Positions 1-12,349 of a stretch of DNA of 64,000 nt are shown here, in pieces. Where the stretch lies: NCBI GenBank assembly GCA_010093485.1, contig MU001496.1:152685-216684 (forward strand). The letters are read 5' to 3'. The notes beneath the pieces are model-generated. The model was not told the origin of the DNA and did not search any database. It saw nothing but the letters and a program-made list of their open reading frames with translations. Every line of letters starts with the position of its first letter. Within the stretch, counting starts at the first letter, position 1. Position numbers and translations under genes: made by a program. Source of the DNA: Karstenula rhodostoma CBS 690.94 (lineage: Eukaryota; Ascomycota; Dothideomycetes; Pleosporales; Didymosphaeriaceae).

Positions 1-3000
1 CTGGTAGAGCGCTTTCAATCGAAGGACAGCATAGGATTCGTGGAAACAACCAGGAGGAGCAACATCGACAGGTGCATCGTTGTCCTTCACCCAGTACTGA
101 GAACAAGTCATCGACGAGGTTGACGCAAAGGGGTTAAGAGTTCGCGGAGACTGGTCTTGAACTTCGCTATCAACGCTGTCGTACGTCAGTACAAACTCTC
201 AAGATTTCACTCTTTGGCTCGTGCTCACCTCGTCGACGAACGAACCGACGCCATTCGGCGTACGAATGGCGCGGCGACCGACTCGTTCTTCAGACTCAAT
301 CCCCAAGTCGTCCCTACTATGTAACGTATTAGAAGATGAACAGTTGGACGAAGGAAGCAAAGCTGGCATCTGGAAATGGTCTTGCTTTCGGACGATGACG
401 GTCAAGTGTTCGACCTGCTCATTGAAAAAGAATCGGGTTCGCCACTCACAGCCTTTGTGGAATTGTCGATGGGATGACCATTCGGGATGGCATCGCCGTT
501 AACCTGCTCAGCATTCACGCCGTTGGGCACGTTCTCGCTTGTAGTCGCAGACACATGTTGAGGGGCCCCAGGTTGGAAACCATTCGCCGTGGGATGAGGG
601 CCCGGCCCTGATGGCGACGTTGTAGACATGTCAGGGTATCTCGGGTTACCATTGGGGTCGAACCCATTCGGGTGAGGGATGGGCGGGTTGTATAGCTCTT
701 CTGGGCCCTCGTTTTGCGCCGATGAGTCTCGCTCTTCGACCGGCAAGACCCACTGTTGCCAGTTCTCGCGAACACGTAGCCTGTCCTTCCCGTCATGTCC
801 AACGCGGAATTCAATCGCACGCGACTGGTAGCATACAAGCTTGATCAGTTCCAGGTCAGTGGTCAAATGCTTTATCCGGTTGAATTCGGAGATGAAGCTC
901 AGGAAAACGAAACCTTTCGAGTCCATGTGCTTCCGTAGGTACATGTCTTTGCACAGATTGTCCAACGAAAAGTAGTACTCGCTGAGTGAATTAGTGGGGG
1001 TATACGAGTGTTTTGGAACGGACTTACAGCTGAGTAGTGACCATGGAAAACATCGCAAAATGATCCATTCCAAACTGGCCAAACGGTGCGGCGCTCATGG
1101 GTTGCATCATCGGGTAGTCATATCCGTTTCCGCCCATGTATGTGTTGATGGGAGGCATCTGCTGGGGACCACCAAACTGGCCAGGCATACGGTACATGCT
1201 CTCATTTGTCACGGACTGCGAACGCGGGCCATTCCTATACCTCGACTGCGGGAAGTAAGGGCTCTGCTCCGGGTTGAAAGCGGTGGGAGACATTGGTCCA
1301 GGGAACGTGGGAGAAGACTTCATGTGGCCATTCGCAAACTGATGTCCATTTGAGAAGTTGCCTCCTCGACCACCACCACGGCCGCCCCGGCGTTCGCGAC
1401 TGTTGTAGGAACCGTATCGGTCACCGGCACCCCGCTTCGACTGGTAAGGTGCTTGCCCTTCCGGGAATGTGCGACGCTCTGCATCCTCTGGGCCATCGGT
1501 CTGAGTCGATGCAGAAGTACGATCGTTCGGCACGCCGTTTTCCTTGGGAGGGACGCCTGATTCACCCTCCTTTCTCCGGTCTGGGCCCGGCCAATCGGTC
1601 CTCTTGCCCTTGCTGGGTCGGTTGGAGGGGTATTGGCGAGGGAAAGTGTTGTGCTGGTTGGGTCCAGAGATGTTGTTCTGTGACTCAGGCAACCCACCAT
1701 TTTCTTTCGACTGAGAATCGATCTCGGCGGACGTAGACTTTGATTTCTCCGTGTTGAGCTGAGCAGCCTTGTCCTTGGTAGCAAGAGAGCTGGCGCTGGC
1801 AGCGCGCTTGGCCTTCGGAGAAGTCTCGCGAACTGGTACATCTGGCCGGCCACGCCTCGGTTGTTCACCGTTGGCAGTGGCGGTAGGCGAGGAGGTATCC
1901 TTTTCAGGACCACTTGTGCTGAGACCAGCACGACCGCCATTCTGTGCTCCACCTCGCGCTGGACCTCGTCCACCTCTACGAGCTCCGCTGCTGGGCAGGG
2001 GCGTGTTGAAGTTGACGCTCGGGACGAAGGGGACTTTCACCCACTGTCCCTTGGTCTTGGCCCCAGTACTCTCCTTGCGCTCTTTGTCCGATTTCTCGGT
2101 CTTCTCCTGGGCCTTCTTGCGATCTTCGTCGATCGCGGCATCCATTGTCGGCCAGGACTCCTGATCACGCTCGGGTGGCAGCGAGAATGCCCCGGGTGTT
2201 TCCCTTGCATCCCTCTCTTGGGGCCGAGCCCTCGTGTTCTTCCTAGCCTTGTCCGAATCGACCTCGGTTCTCGACTCTTGTCGGACCGGGTTGGCTCGTT
2301 CTTCCTCTGCGCCCCGCGCCTTGCCCTCGTTTGAAGCGAGTCTGCCTTTCGCGTCTACATTTTCTACGTCCTTCGACTGCTTGGTTGCAGGGGTTCCATT
2401 CACAGCACCGTTGGAGGACGCAGCCGCCGCAACTGGTTTTGCCGGCTTTCGTAGCTCAGCACGTTGCTGCCAGATGTTGACAGCGGGCAGAGGGGCTTCC
2501 TGGAGGGGTTTCGCGGGTGCCTGCTCTCGCTTTTTTCCCTTGCCCTTCTGCGAAGATTTCTCGCTTGGCTCGGTCGACTTGTCAACCGAGGTTGACGCCT
2601 GCGACTTGTTCTCCCACGTTGAATCTGAAGACGTGTTCGGTATCGATGATACATCGTCGTCCTTGGTGACGGTGGAGGCGGTAGATGCTCCAATCTCGGG
2701 AGATGCTAAGGCGGCCGCCGTCAATTCACTGGGCGCTGCAGCAGATTTTGTGTTCTGCGCACCCGACTCGCTCGGGCCTGGGATATTTTCGGGGCGGGCA
2801 TCGTTGCCGTCGGCGTCTTCGGCCCAGCTCATGACAGCTGCGGCAGACGTGCTCGCTGATTGTGAGTCTTTCGCAGGCGTAACAGCACCTGATGACGAGG
2901 CTTTGCTGGCAGACGAGGCTGGTGCGGCCACCAGACCTTTTGCGGCTTGTGCGTAGGAAAATGGCACAGAGGCAGCGTCGCTGTTCGTGCGAGAGTTCGC

Positions 3001-3012
3001 TGTAGTTGCCAT
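1..3012 (-). CDS. La-motif RNA-binding protein (LARP1/Sro9-like), 3' end beyond window
   Basis: Cytoplasmic La-related protein expected to bind mRNA and influence translation. The chosen start (ATG at 3012) opens MATTANSRT followed by a PFSYAQAAKG motif typical of fungal members; an ATG 26 codons upstream is possible. Residues 1-660 are long, low-complexity, charged and Ser/Pro/Gly-rich with RGG-like patches (around 1350-1420). An intron at 982-1027 (GTAAGT, CTAAT branch, CAG) joins directly into the La motif: EYYFSLDNLCKDMYLRKHMD, then FVFLSFISEFNRIKHL. After the La motif the frame breaks near a run of five A at 425-429. The following VEHLTVIVRKQ segment is in another frame and needs one extra base (see findings). 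A last intron (about 151-228) leads to an exon reading NPFASTSSMTCSQYWVKDND and continuing past base 1. Family placement rests on the La motif; Sro9/Slf1 versus LARP1 is inference. Confidence 0.85.
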
Positions 3013-4084
3013 GGTGTCCTGGTGAGAACTGTGGATGTCCTGAGTATCGCTCGAAGGTGTGTTCGCGCTCGTAGTCCCTGGCGGGAGCACTGCAAGGACG
3101 GCCAGTGCAGGTGCGGGGGCGTTTATGTCCGGAGAGGTTCAATGCTTCACCTCTCCGTACGTCCTGATTCGATGATTCACCAAGGCCTTGTGCTCGGTGG
3201 TCAAGAGGTGGACGAAGTGTGCGGCGACGCGGCGCAATCGACGTGTCGTACTGAGCGAGTCTTTGCGGTCGCAGGTTCTACGTACGAGAGAGGCCTGAGA
3301 ATGGCAAGGATATCCGGAATGTGCTAGACGCCGCTGCACAGAGCTGTTGGAGGGTCAGCGGGTCAAGTTCAGATTTGAAAAGATGTGCTCGCGACTAGCG
3401 TGGCTTCACGAGGGTGCTCGTAGAATGGTCAAAGATGGTGTATGGCGCGCACAAAATGCTCCACGGTGCGTAAAATGCAGCAGTATGGCAGCTACAGCCG
3501 TGAAGGATAGACGGAGCGGGCGGTGCAGTTGTGCGTGTGCAAAGCCAGTGCCGCAGCTGGGCGTCACAGTTGGGCCTGGAAGGTGGTGGTGATGGGCGAG
3601 GCGGCGGCGGCGACGATGCGGGCGGAACTGACCTGGAGACGTGGAGGGGTGCTGGCACGGCTGGGGAGCTCGAGCTGACAGCGGGCAGGCAGCAGGCGAG
3701 TGCGTGTCGGCTTGGGATATAAACAGTGGCCGTGTGCGGATACAGGATACAGGATACAGGATGCAGGCGCAGGCGCAGGCAGCGGGGGAAGACGACGACG
3801 AAGGAAACGACTCGAGCGGGCGCAGGATCAGGCGTCGTCGCAGGCGGCCGTGTATTTTGGACGTGCAGTGTGGGCGGAGAATAACAAGTGCACACGACGA
3901 ACGAGAGAGGGGAGCGAGAAATTTCTGAAGTGCCTCTAGACACCCGAGCAATGACCGCGGCGTGCCTTCTAGTGACGGCCTCAGGTCCCACCCAGGGAGC
4001 CGCTGCGTGCTTGAAAAATAAAAAAGCCTAAAGCGATAGTGCTGGCTTGCTCGCCGCTCGGTGAACATGGCTCCCGTTGTTCCG

Positions 4085-4117
4085 TGCCCACTGCCCACTG
4101 CCCACTGCCCACTGCCC
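4085..4117. repeat. 7-bp tandem repeat (CTGCCCA)n
   Basis: About four and a half perfect copies of CTGCCCA run head to tail. A related cluster at 3739-3780 has three copies of GATACAG followed by copies of GCAGGC. Both lie in noncoding sequence upstream of the La-motif gene and are ordinary microsatellite-type repeats. Confidence 0.9.
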
Positions 4118-5768
4118 GGACGCCAACAGTCACCAGCCCAACGCCCGTCTGGCCTCTGCTCCACGTCTCCATCTCCAGACTCGCTCTAGAAGGTAGCGTC
4201 TACACAGCACCCCTCCCCTCACTACCTTTGAAGGCCGGCTCGCCCAACCCAACCATGCATGCACCTCGCGTTGCCTCAATCGCACCTCTCCCGCGACCCC
4301 CTGCTCTGGCACTATGATGGAATCCGTCCGTGTCGGCCTGTCCCGGTCGCAGCCGATATCCGTCCATCGTGATTTGATTGAAGCGTGCGAGGCCTCCCTA
4401 TCCTCGGCACAGTCTACAGTGCAGCTCGTTCACGCATCGGGGACCAGCACGAGCACGGCTAACCTCCAATCTCCAGCCGCCGTGACGCTCCGTGTCAGCC
4501 AAACCAACCCCCAGAGACGCCCGAGACTCGCCAGCTGCCGTCGGCAAACGGCCTTTGTCGCCCGTTGTTAGCTGACGTACATGTGCTCCCTGTTCCTGCG
4601 TGTCCAGCCACAGCAAACAACGACCCTGGACCACGCTCACGCCCACGCCCGCTGCACGTTGGCCCTTTGTCGAAGCTTGATCGCAGGCCTGCTCCACTGG
4701 ACCTGCATCGTTTAGGGCCCGCCCTTCAACGTGCGCCGTTTCGACTTCAGGGTCATCAGCAGCCTCACTATGCATGTGCATGTGCATGTGCCACGCCATT
4801 CCCATTCCCTCCCATCCCCGCCGACTACATAACTGCATGTTTGCTTGAAGAATGCGCAGCACAGAGTCCTGACGTCTGTCTTGCACCTTCGCTGCCTCTT
4901 CCTGCCCTGGAATGCATTAGTTGTTGTGGTTCGACGCTCGGTTGCTCCTGCCCGTTTCTCACCTCGACCTAAGATTGCTCTTTCCGCCTTGGAATGGTCC
5001 TCACTGATTCAGGCAAGAACAGCCTCGAAACTACACAGCATATCTCAAGAGACCATGCTTTTCTTCGGTCCGGTCCTGCTGGAGAGCCCTGAATGCACTT
5101 TCACTCTTCCAAGTCCAACCCAATATACAGCACCTCCATCTATCTCCCACCTCTCGACCGCCGATCTACCCAAGTGATCAAATCACTCATAGCAACGACA
5201 TCCTGACGCTGAAACCATCCCTCGGAACGGGTGTCTGCGTATCCGGCAAAAAAGGCACGCAAGACGCACGTCCTGATCTGCCAAACGGCGCGCCGCACCC
5301 AAGAATAGCCCCCTCCCCAGTGAAGCCGACCATCCATCGTCGCCCATACAACCGTCGCAGCACTCCGTCGCCACGACTCCGGGGATTGTTCACCTTTTCC
5401 GGCAATTAACACCCCCCCATCCCTTGGGTTAAATACACCACGCTGCGTAAAGCAAAGGCGTAGATGGGCGCCACCATTCTTTCCACCACTTAGCCTTCTC
5501 GGGCATATACCGTCGGATGGACTGCCGGGGGACCAGGGGTAATTCAGCATACGTTGACGTGAGGGTACGCTGCGGAATGCTCCCAGTGATTAACACCAAG
5601 CTAGCAGACTACTACAATCAATCGGCCCGCGTGTATCCTGGGGTAACACGGTAACACTACACTGCACTGCACTGCACGCCGACCTGGCGCTGCACCATTT
5701 CTATTCCCACTCCCATGTGCTATATCCACGCCATGCAATGTAGCATACGCAGACTTTTAGAACAGTAG

Positions 5769-5892
5769 GTACACCCTCCCAGGAAGTACAGGTGCCTAGC
5801 GCGTCTAGGTTTTCTCTTGTAAAAGACCACCCCAAGGTCAGATGCCCCCGGACGCGCTAGACACCCCACCCGTACTTCCTGGGAGAGTGTAC
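5769..5892. repeat. Inverted repeat, about 124 bp foldback
   Basis: The left arm 5769-5789 (starting GTACACCCTCCC) and right arm 5872-5892 match as reverse complements at 20 of 21 positions. An inner pair, CTAGCGCGTC at 5796-5805 and GACGCGCTAG at 5851-5860, is perfect. The arms are separated by 6 bases on the left and 11 on the right, so the whole can fold into a bulged hairpin. No clear target-site duplication flanks it. It could be a small MITE, a foldback element or a transcript structure near the IML2 3' end. Confidence 0.85.
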
Positions 5893-6294
5893 ACTACACG
5901 ACTGCAAACGTCCCTCTTCACACACCTACTAAACAGTCCTCCCCGCCGTACACACTCACTTACATGTTTCCGCTCAATATCCTACACGTCTGGGCTTGAC
6001 GACACCAACACGCACGCACTCTCGCCCACCCATGCCACGGCTGCCCGCTGCACTATGCGAGCGGCACCCTGGAGCCGCTGCACTATGCGGATGCTGCGGG
6101 GCTATTTTTGGGGGGACTGTTCACGTGGGTGAGGGTCAAGGGGGGTGAGTATATGCAGGCGGGCAGGATGGTGGGCGATGGGGGGTTCACTTTCGGGGAG
6201 TGCTAGACGGGGAGTTTGATTTAGTAATTCGGTATTGGACGCGTGTCTCCGCGTGCGTGTGCGTGTGCGTGGAAACTGCCTTCCCCAGACGCCG

Positions 6295-8825
6295 CTACAG
6301 CTCCACCCCATAGCGCCTCAGCGTGTTCTTCGCCGTCGTAACCTTCATCCCAATCCTAGCATCCAAATCATAGCTCTCCCACGCACTAACCTCGACCAAA
6401 TACCTCTTGCACGCCTCCAGCATCTCCCCGTGCTGCTCAGGGCGGCCCTCCGCATCCGCCTCCCGCCAGATACACGCCGCCATCTCGTACCGCGCGCACG
6501 GCGCCGTCCACGTGTCCCTGTTCTGCCCGCGGAAAAGCGCCCGGTCATGCGCTATGATATCCCGCTGCAAAACCTGCTTCGCCTCGCTTGTCTGGCCTTT
6601 GCTGCGCAGACAGGCGGCGCGGAGGAGCGCGAGGATGGCCTTTTCGTCTAGCGATTCCCGCGCCCAGTGGGGGTTGGAGGGGGACTCGGACCAGGCGAGG
6701 TTAGCGAGGGAGACGTCGAGGTGCGTGTCGCGCATGCGCTTGTAGCCGTTCCAGAAGTAGATTGTTTCCTCTAGCGGGGAGACGCCGATGGCGTCGACGA
6801 GGGCGCAGTTCCATTCCGTAGCGCGGTCCTGCCATTTAGCGATTTTGCGCGTGACGAAGACGTCGAAGGGGAGTTGGCGCGCCATGAAGCGTTTTTTGCC
6901 CGTGTTGGCGGACACGCGGTGGAAGTGGTCGGTGGCTTTTGCGGCGTGGGCGGCTGCGGCGGGGGGGTCGGTGGGCTTGAGGCGGCGGTAGAGCTCGACG
7001 TGGGCGGCGCCGCAGATGTAGTAGTAGAGGCCTGGGCTCCAGTTGTTGAGGGTGATGCATTTGAGGAAGGCGGCCGAGGTGCCTTCGTAGTCGTGCATGT
7101 ACATGGTGTGGAGGGCGCGCTCGAACCAGCCGAGGGCTTCGAGCTGCTGGAGTTTGGAGGGCTTGGTGGCGGCGGTGAAGGCGACGGACTTTTCGAGCTG
7201 CTTCTCTGAGGCGAGCATGCGGGCTTCTTCGAGGAGCCAGAGGTGGCTGTCGGGGTAGCGCTTTCGCATCTCGGCCAGTAATATCTTGCATCGTTCCCGT
7301 GGGTATGAGCCCTCTCCTGTCCGGGGGATCACGTCGCAGAAGCCGGTGATACCCTGGTAGTACATGAACAGGACGAGGCCAGCCATGGCGCCGTGGAAGT
7401 TGTGGAATTCGGTCGCCTGCCACAGCATCTGGATACCACGTTCGCGGTCGCCTTTGAATCCGACGATCTTCAAGAGGGTCGAAAAAGCGGGAGGGACCAT
7501 GGATATCATTAGAAGCAGAATGCCTGGTGGCTGTTAGTGTGTAGCCGGAAGGGGTGGGTTTGCGCTGCGTACCGAAACAGAAGTTTGAGCCGGAGATGAT
7601 GAAGAGATCGACGGGGTGGTCGCCAAAGAGCGAAACGTCGCCGTTTGCTTTGACGGTTTCCGACAATGTCAGCTGTTCAAAGTCTTCGACTGCATCTGGG
7701 ACAGACGTGTCTGGCTTCTCGTCCGTAGAGGGCAGATTCTTCGCTGAGCTTGCCCCGAGGTCCACTTCTTTCGCGGTACTGTTCAGCTCTACAGTTTGGC
7801 CTTTCTCCGCCGGCACGTTAAGGTGACCCAGGTACTCCAGTGGAGTTTCCACACCTTCGTGCTCTTCGTCCGCATCAACGAAGTCGAAATCGTCGTCATC
7901 ATCTTGGCCGGCTTTACCCTTCTCTTTTACCGCTGGCTTTGTGTTCTTTTTCACATCTTTCTTCACATCACTAACAGTCTTCTCCGGCGCAAGAGATGCA
8001 TCAACAAGTGGCCCCCCAGTCCTCGCCGATGCCCTAGAAGCAGGTCTCAACGACGCAGCCGACCCCGTCGACCCCAAACTACTCGTACTCCTCTCCTTCA
8101 AGAACTTCTTCTCCGCATCCAAGACACCCTCCAGGGTGAGATATGCCTTACGCAGCTTATAAAAGCTCTTAATCGCCTCCGTCAAGCTCTCATTCATCAC
8201 GCCCACGATCGCACTCATTAGCTGCGCCTCAGCCAGACAAACCGCGTATTCGGTGCCAGCAGGGTAGATGGGCGACTGGTACGCGCTGGGGTTGCGGTGA
8301 GCGCGCCGCTGACTCTCGTACGCGGAGCTCTCTGCATTGGACAGTTCCTCGGACGCTGGGGCGGGATGTCAGCCTTGTGGATGATGTGACATGCGTGCTA
8401 GAGGCAGACCTTGTCGCATGATCTCCTGCTCGAAGCCTAGAGTAGCCCGCATGAATGTCACGACGCCTTTTCCGAGCTACGTCTGTGTGAGTACCGGCTT
8501 GGTCAAGGGAAACCCGGAACCGTGTACCTGGTGGAAGGGCGAGCTGCCTTTGCTGAGATGTGCTTCTGCGGCGTCGACATCGTCGTTCATGATATAGGTA
8601 ACCGCTGCGATCGCATGTTGTTAATTATAGCTGTCCTTAACGCGGTTTATATCCATACCAGACATCGCATCCTCGACTGCGGTGGGTTAGCTACACGCAC
8701 ACGCGACACCGCACCCTCACCCACTCACTCTGCGTAATCTCATCAAGAGCATTCAAGCTCCTCGTTTGGCTATGGGGGGCGATCTTATTCTTCGCGCCGC
8801 CCAGCCATCCGCCGACCCTCAGCAT
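6295..8825 (-). CDS. IML2: IML2-like inclusion-body clearance / TPR protein
   Basis: Member of the Iml2/TTC39 family (DUF3808), in yeast linked to clearing protein inclusions at lipid droplets and mitochondria. I join six exons: 8729-8825, 8659-8676, 8528-8604, 8410-8476, 7573-8355 and 6295-7523, giving 756 residues. The start MLRVGGWLGGAKNKIAPHSQ is the only sensible ATG before the conserved MNDDVDAAEAHLSKG segment. The C-terminal half has the family's helical repeat region (MLWQATEFHNFHGAMAGL, CITLNNWSPGLYYYICGA). The poorly conserved acidic middle (about residues 160-230) is likely disordered. Exon 2 is only 18 bases. The gene is divergent from SEM1, sharing about 610 bases upstream. Confidence 0.9.
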
Positions 8826-9435
8826 CTTGCTCACGGTTGCCGTCCCTCTCCGCGGGGGGCACAGCGAGGGGCACGGTAAGGCGGAGTGAGGTTGTGTTGA
8901 GAGAGGACAAATGGTATTGGAAACGGAACAAAGCTAACGTATACGCGATGGCTGCAACGCTTGGTGCGCCATCTATCTCCCGTGCTTACATACCGCCTTC
9001 ATGCGCACCACACCGGACCGTCGTTTGGTCTGCGCCGAAACATTGTGCGCACGTCACTGCGCGTGGGATGCACGGACTAAAGCGCGGGAGTGGCGGGCGA
9101 TCGATTCGCCCGAAAAGGATGGATGGCTTGGAAGACGTGGCAGCCGGATCAGGGCGCAGTGACAATAGATTCTAAGCTTGGGTTGGTCTGCTCGAACTAT
9201 TAGCTTCAAGACTGCGGCTCTACACATGGCGCTCGATACTGCTCGCCATGACAGCAAGGGTAGCGTGCTGATCGAGACCCTGAGGAGCACGTGACACCGC
9301 CAAGCTATCAACCAGCGAGTTGCCCGCGTTAATCGCCGCCGCCATCAGAGCCGCATCGCATCAACACGCAGCTCACCCAACCCCACGCACGACCCGTATC
9401 TACACGTCTCGAAACACCATCTCCCCACCGCCACA
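8826..9435. promoter_or_regulatory. Divergent intergenic region between IML2 and SEM1
   Basis: About 610 bases separate the two divergent start codons, so both promoters and 5' UTRs must lie here. I see no convincing ORF. No specific factor-binding site could be assigned with confidence. Confidence 0.5.
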
Positions 9436-9830
9436 ATGTCCGGAGCTGCGCAAGGTTCTGCCGCAACCACAAAGGCCGTCACCGACGACAAGTCGAAGAA
9501 CGGCGAGCCCGCCGTCGAGAAGAAGCCCGCCGCCCAGCTGGAAGAGGACGACGAGTTCGAGGATTTCCCCGCCGAAGGTACGGAAGCCCCGGAACGAGTC
9601 GGGAGGATGAGGTTGGGAACGGTGCGCTGACGGATGCAGACTGGACCGAGGAGGACACGCAGATTCCCGGCGGAAACACACATCTCTGGGAGGAGAGCTG
9701 GGATGACGACGACACGAGCGATGAGTTTGCGGTGCAGCTGAGGTGAGTGGGTGGGAGACTAGGCATGGTGGGGTTGGGCTAACGCGTGGGTTGTAGGGAA
9801 GAGCTCAAGAAGCTGGGACAGACGAAGTGA
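9436..9830 (+). CDS. SEM1: 26S proteasome lid subunit Sem1/Dss1
   Basis: Small acidic intrinsically disordered subunit of the proteasome lid, also a partner of TREX-2 and of BRCA2-type proteins in other eukaryotes. Three exons: 9436-9577, 9640-9742 and 9797-9830, 92 residues. The family signature is clear: DDEFEDFPAEDW, then LWEESWDDDDTSDEF and a C-terminal amphipathic helix EELKKLGQTK. Both introns are short with GT-AG ends. The N-terminal 35 residues are Ala/Lys-rich and not conserved in the family. It converges on PGK1 with 276 bases between stop codons. Confidence 0.96.
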
Positions 9831-10106
9831 GGGACGGGATGAGATGAGCGCGGACATCACTAGGCAGCGACGAGGTGAAGACGTATGATATCACACGTGT
9901 GAATGAGATGGGATGAACGGCATGTGTCATCGGGGCAGACAGGAGTGGAGCGGAGAGCTCCCATATCATCATGAACTTGCATCTATCCACGTCAAACGTA
10001 ACAGTCGTTTGTATTGAGCTTAAGAGCCAGAATCATATATCATAACCTCGAAGAAACCCCTTTCGATCTATTTTGAGCCTTTCCACCTTCATAGCAAGCG
10101 TGGTCT

Positions 10107-11470
10107 TCACTTACTGCTCAGCGCCGACACACCCGGCAGGTCCTTGCCCTCGAGGAGCTCGAGCGACGCACCACCGCCGGTCGACACGTGCGACAGCTTG
10201 TCCTCGACGCCGTACTTGGCGGCCACGGTAGCAGTGTCGCCGCCGCCAATGATGACGATCTTGCCGCTCTGTGCTGCAGCGACGGTAGCGTCGAGGGTAG
10301 CCTTTGTGCCGTTGGCGAACTTCTCAAACTCGAAAACACCCGGGGGGCCGTTCCAGAGGATGGTCTTCGCCTCGTCGATGGCCGCCTTGTACAGCTTGAT
10401 CGACTTCTCGCCGCAGTCCAGACCCATCCAGCCATCGGGGATGCCGTCCTTGTCCTCAGCATAGCCCGTCTGCGCGTCCTTGTCGAACTTGTCCGCAGTA
10501 ATGTAGTCGACGGGCAGCACGATCTTGACGTTGTTCTTCTTCGCCTTCTCGACGAGGTCGCCGACCGTCTTGGCGCCGTTGGCATCGAACAGGCTGTCTC
10601 CGATGTTGACGTTCTCGAGCGTCTTCTTGAAGGTGAAGGACATGCCGCCGCAGATGATGAGCGTGTCGACCTTGTCGAGGAGGTTGTCGATGAGCTGGAT
10701 CTTGTCCGAGACCTTGGCGCCGCCGAGGATGGCGAGGAAGGGGCGCGCGGGGTTCTCGAGCGCTTTGGCGAAGTACTCGAGCTCCTTCTTGACGAGGAAG
10801 CCCGACGCCTTCTGGGGGAGGTCGACGCCAACCATGGAGCTGTGAGCGCGGTGCGCAGTACCGAACGCATCGTCTGCTTCTGATTAGCCTCCATCCTTCC
10901 TTCGTCTGGCATGTGAATGCACTCACTTATGTAAACATCTCCCAGAGCCGTCAAACCCTTCCTGAACTCCTCCACCTTCGCCTTGTCCGCCTTGACTTTC
11001 TTGCCCTCTGCGTCCTTGCTGCTTCCCTCCTCCTCGGCGTGGAATCGCAGGTTCTCCAAAAGAATGATCTGACCATCGCTCGCGCTGTTAACTGTGTCCT
11101 CGACCTGCTTGCCGACGCAGTCCTCGGTGAAGGTAACCTTCGTGCCCAATAGCTTCTCGAGCTCGGGAACTACCGGCTTGAGACTGTACTTGGGGTTGAC
11201 CTTTCCGTCTGGGCGGCCGAGATGGGACATGAGGACGACGACTTTGGCGCCATGTTCGACGGCGTACTTGATGGTGGGCAGAGCGCCAACGATACGCTGG
11301 TTGTTGGTGATCTTGTCGCCGTTGAGGGGGACGTTGAAGTCAACCTACGGAAGGGGTTAGCGTTCAATTGCTCCGGGATTGCGGGAAACGGGTAGAGGAC
11401 TTACGCGGACGAGCACGCGTTTTCCCTTCACGTCGACGTCGGAAATGGAGAGCTTGTTGGAGAGAGACAT
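10107..11470 (-). CDS. PGK1: Phosphoglycerate kinase
   Basis: Cytosolic glycolytic enzyme converting 1,3-bisphosphoglycerate and ADP to 3-phosphoglycerate and ATP. Exons 11405-11470, 10927-11344 and 10873-10107 give 416 residues, the normal length. Visible motifs: VDFNVPLNG with the substrate-binding Arg/Asp/Asn region near the N-terminus, [25 protein letters not shown] and the nucleotide-loop GGGDTATV, followed by [14 protein letters not shown]. Codon use is strongly biased to C-ending codons, as expected of a highly expressed gene. Introns have GTAAGT and GTGAGT donors. The 5' region (11471-12349) is the promoter space. Confidence 0.98.
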
Positions 11471-12349
11471 GATGGTGTGATTCGAGGTTCTGTGTTGGAA
11501 GGGAAGTTAGTTAGTATCTCAACCGAGAGAAAAGCTAGGGTTTTGTAGGGCGGGAATTACCTCAGATATGATGCACGGGAGGATTGGCGTGATTAGCAGG
11601 TTACGTCGAAAGCAGCGAAGCCGGTGCAGACGCAGGGTTTGTTGTTGAATCGACCTACTCGTATGTCATGCGCGGGGCTAAAGGTCGGATGGTGGGGCAA
11701 CCTTCAGCCCACCTTGACGCAAAACAACTGCTGTTTGGCTCCTTATCGGAATGCGAGGAAAAGAAGGTGGCATCAGGGGGCCCGAAGTACTCGTGAAGAA
11801 GATAATGTCATAGTTTGCAGCAATGGTTTTCATTTTTCTATCTGGCGCGGGCAACGACACAGTCCTGCTGCAAAGCAGTCCCGTACGTGTTCATGTAATG
11901 CCAGGACAAATGTCTGAGTACAGTGTGTTGCCTCCAGGTAGCTGCTTGCACCTGGCCCGAGATGCTCTTTCGATCGAAGCATGCGCAGATGTGTGTCACG
12001 TAATGGTCCACTTTTTGATGATTAGCAGCGGGATGCGCGGCCGAGAGCGCAGACGGAATCCACAAAAGCTTGTTCAGCATCACAAGAAACCTCAGATCCT
12101 GAAATTAAGAATACGTCCCTATCAAACTAAGAAGGATAGACAAGAAGGTCCCGAACCCATATCTATAAGATGCGTTGCCCATTCCCAAACGCCAAGTGGC
12201 TACCAGCCTGATGATGTGCAAGTGCGCGCTCAGCGCGTGAAACTCATTTTGTAACTCCAGTATGCTTGGCTCGCGGCCGATCAGGCCTCCCCGTACTTTA
12301 CACAGCTGAGATGGACTGCAAAGGAAATTCGTAGGCGGTAACCGAGACT
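11471..12349. promoter_or_regulatory. Upstream region of PGK1 and 3' flank of the Mpv17 gene
   Basis: About 880 noncoding bases. The PGK1 side must hold its promoter and possibly a 5' UTR intron, which I cannot place. The rest holds the 3' UTR of the Mpv17-like gene. Small ORFs on both strands show no family features. Confidence 0.5.

Larger units (their letters stand above)
3013..6294. other. Long intergenic region with simple repeats and an inverted repeat
   Basis: About 3.3 kb separates the La-motif gene from the 3' end of IML2. Several open frames exist on both strands (for example 3395-4164 minus), but they overlap each other, are low-complexity and show no domain, so I do not call them. 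The stretch holds short tandem repeats (3739-3780, 4085-4117, about 4773-4792) and an inverted repeat at 5769-5892. It must contain the promoter and 5' UTR of the La-motif gene at its left end and the IML2 3' UTR at its right end. Confidence 0.6.

Noticed and set aside
3395..4164. Two long overlapping minus-strand ORFs
   Set aside because: They are low-complexity, overlap in different frames, have no motif and lie across tandem repeats.
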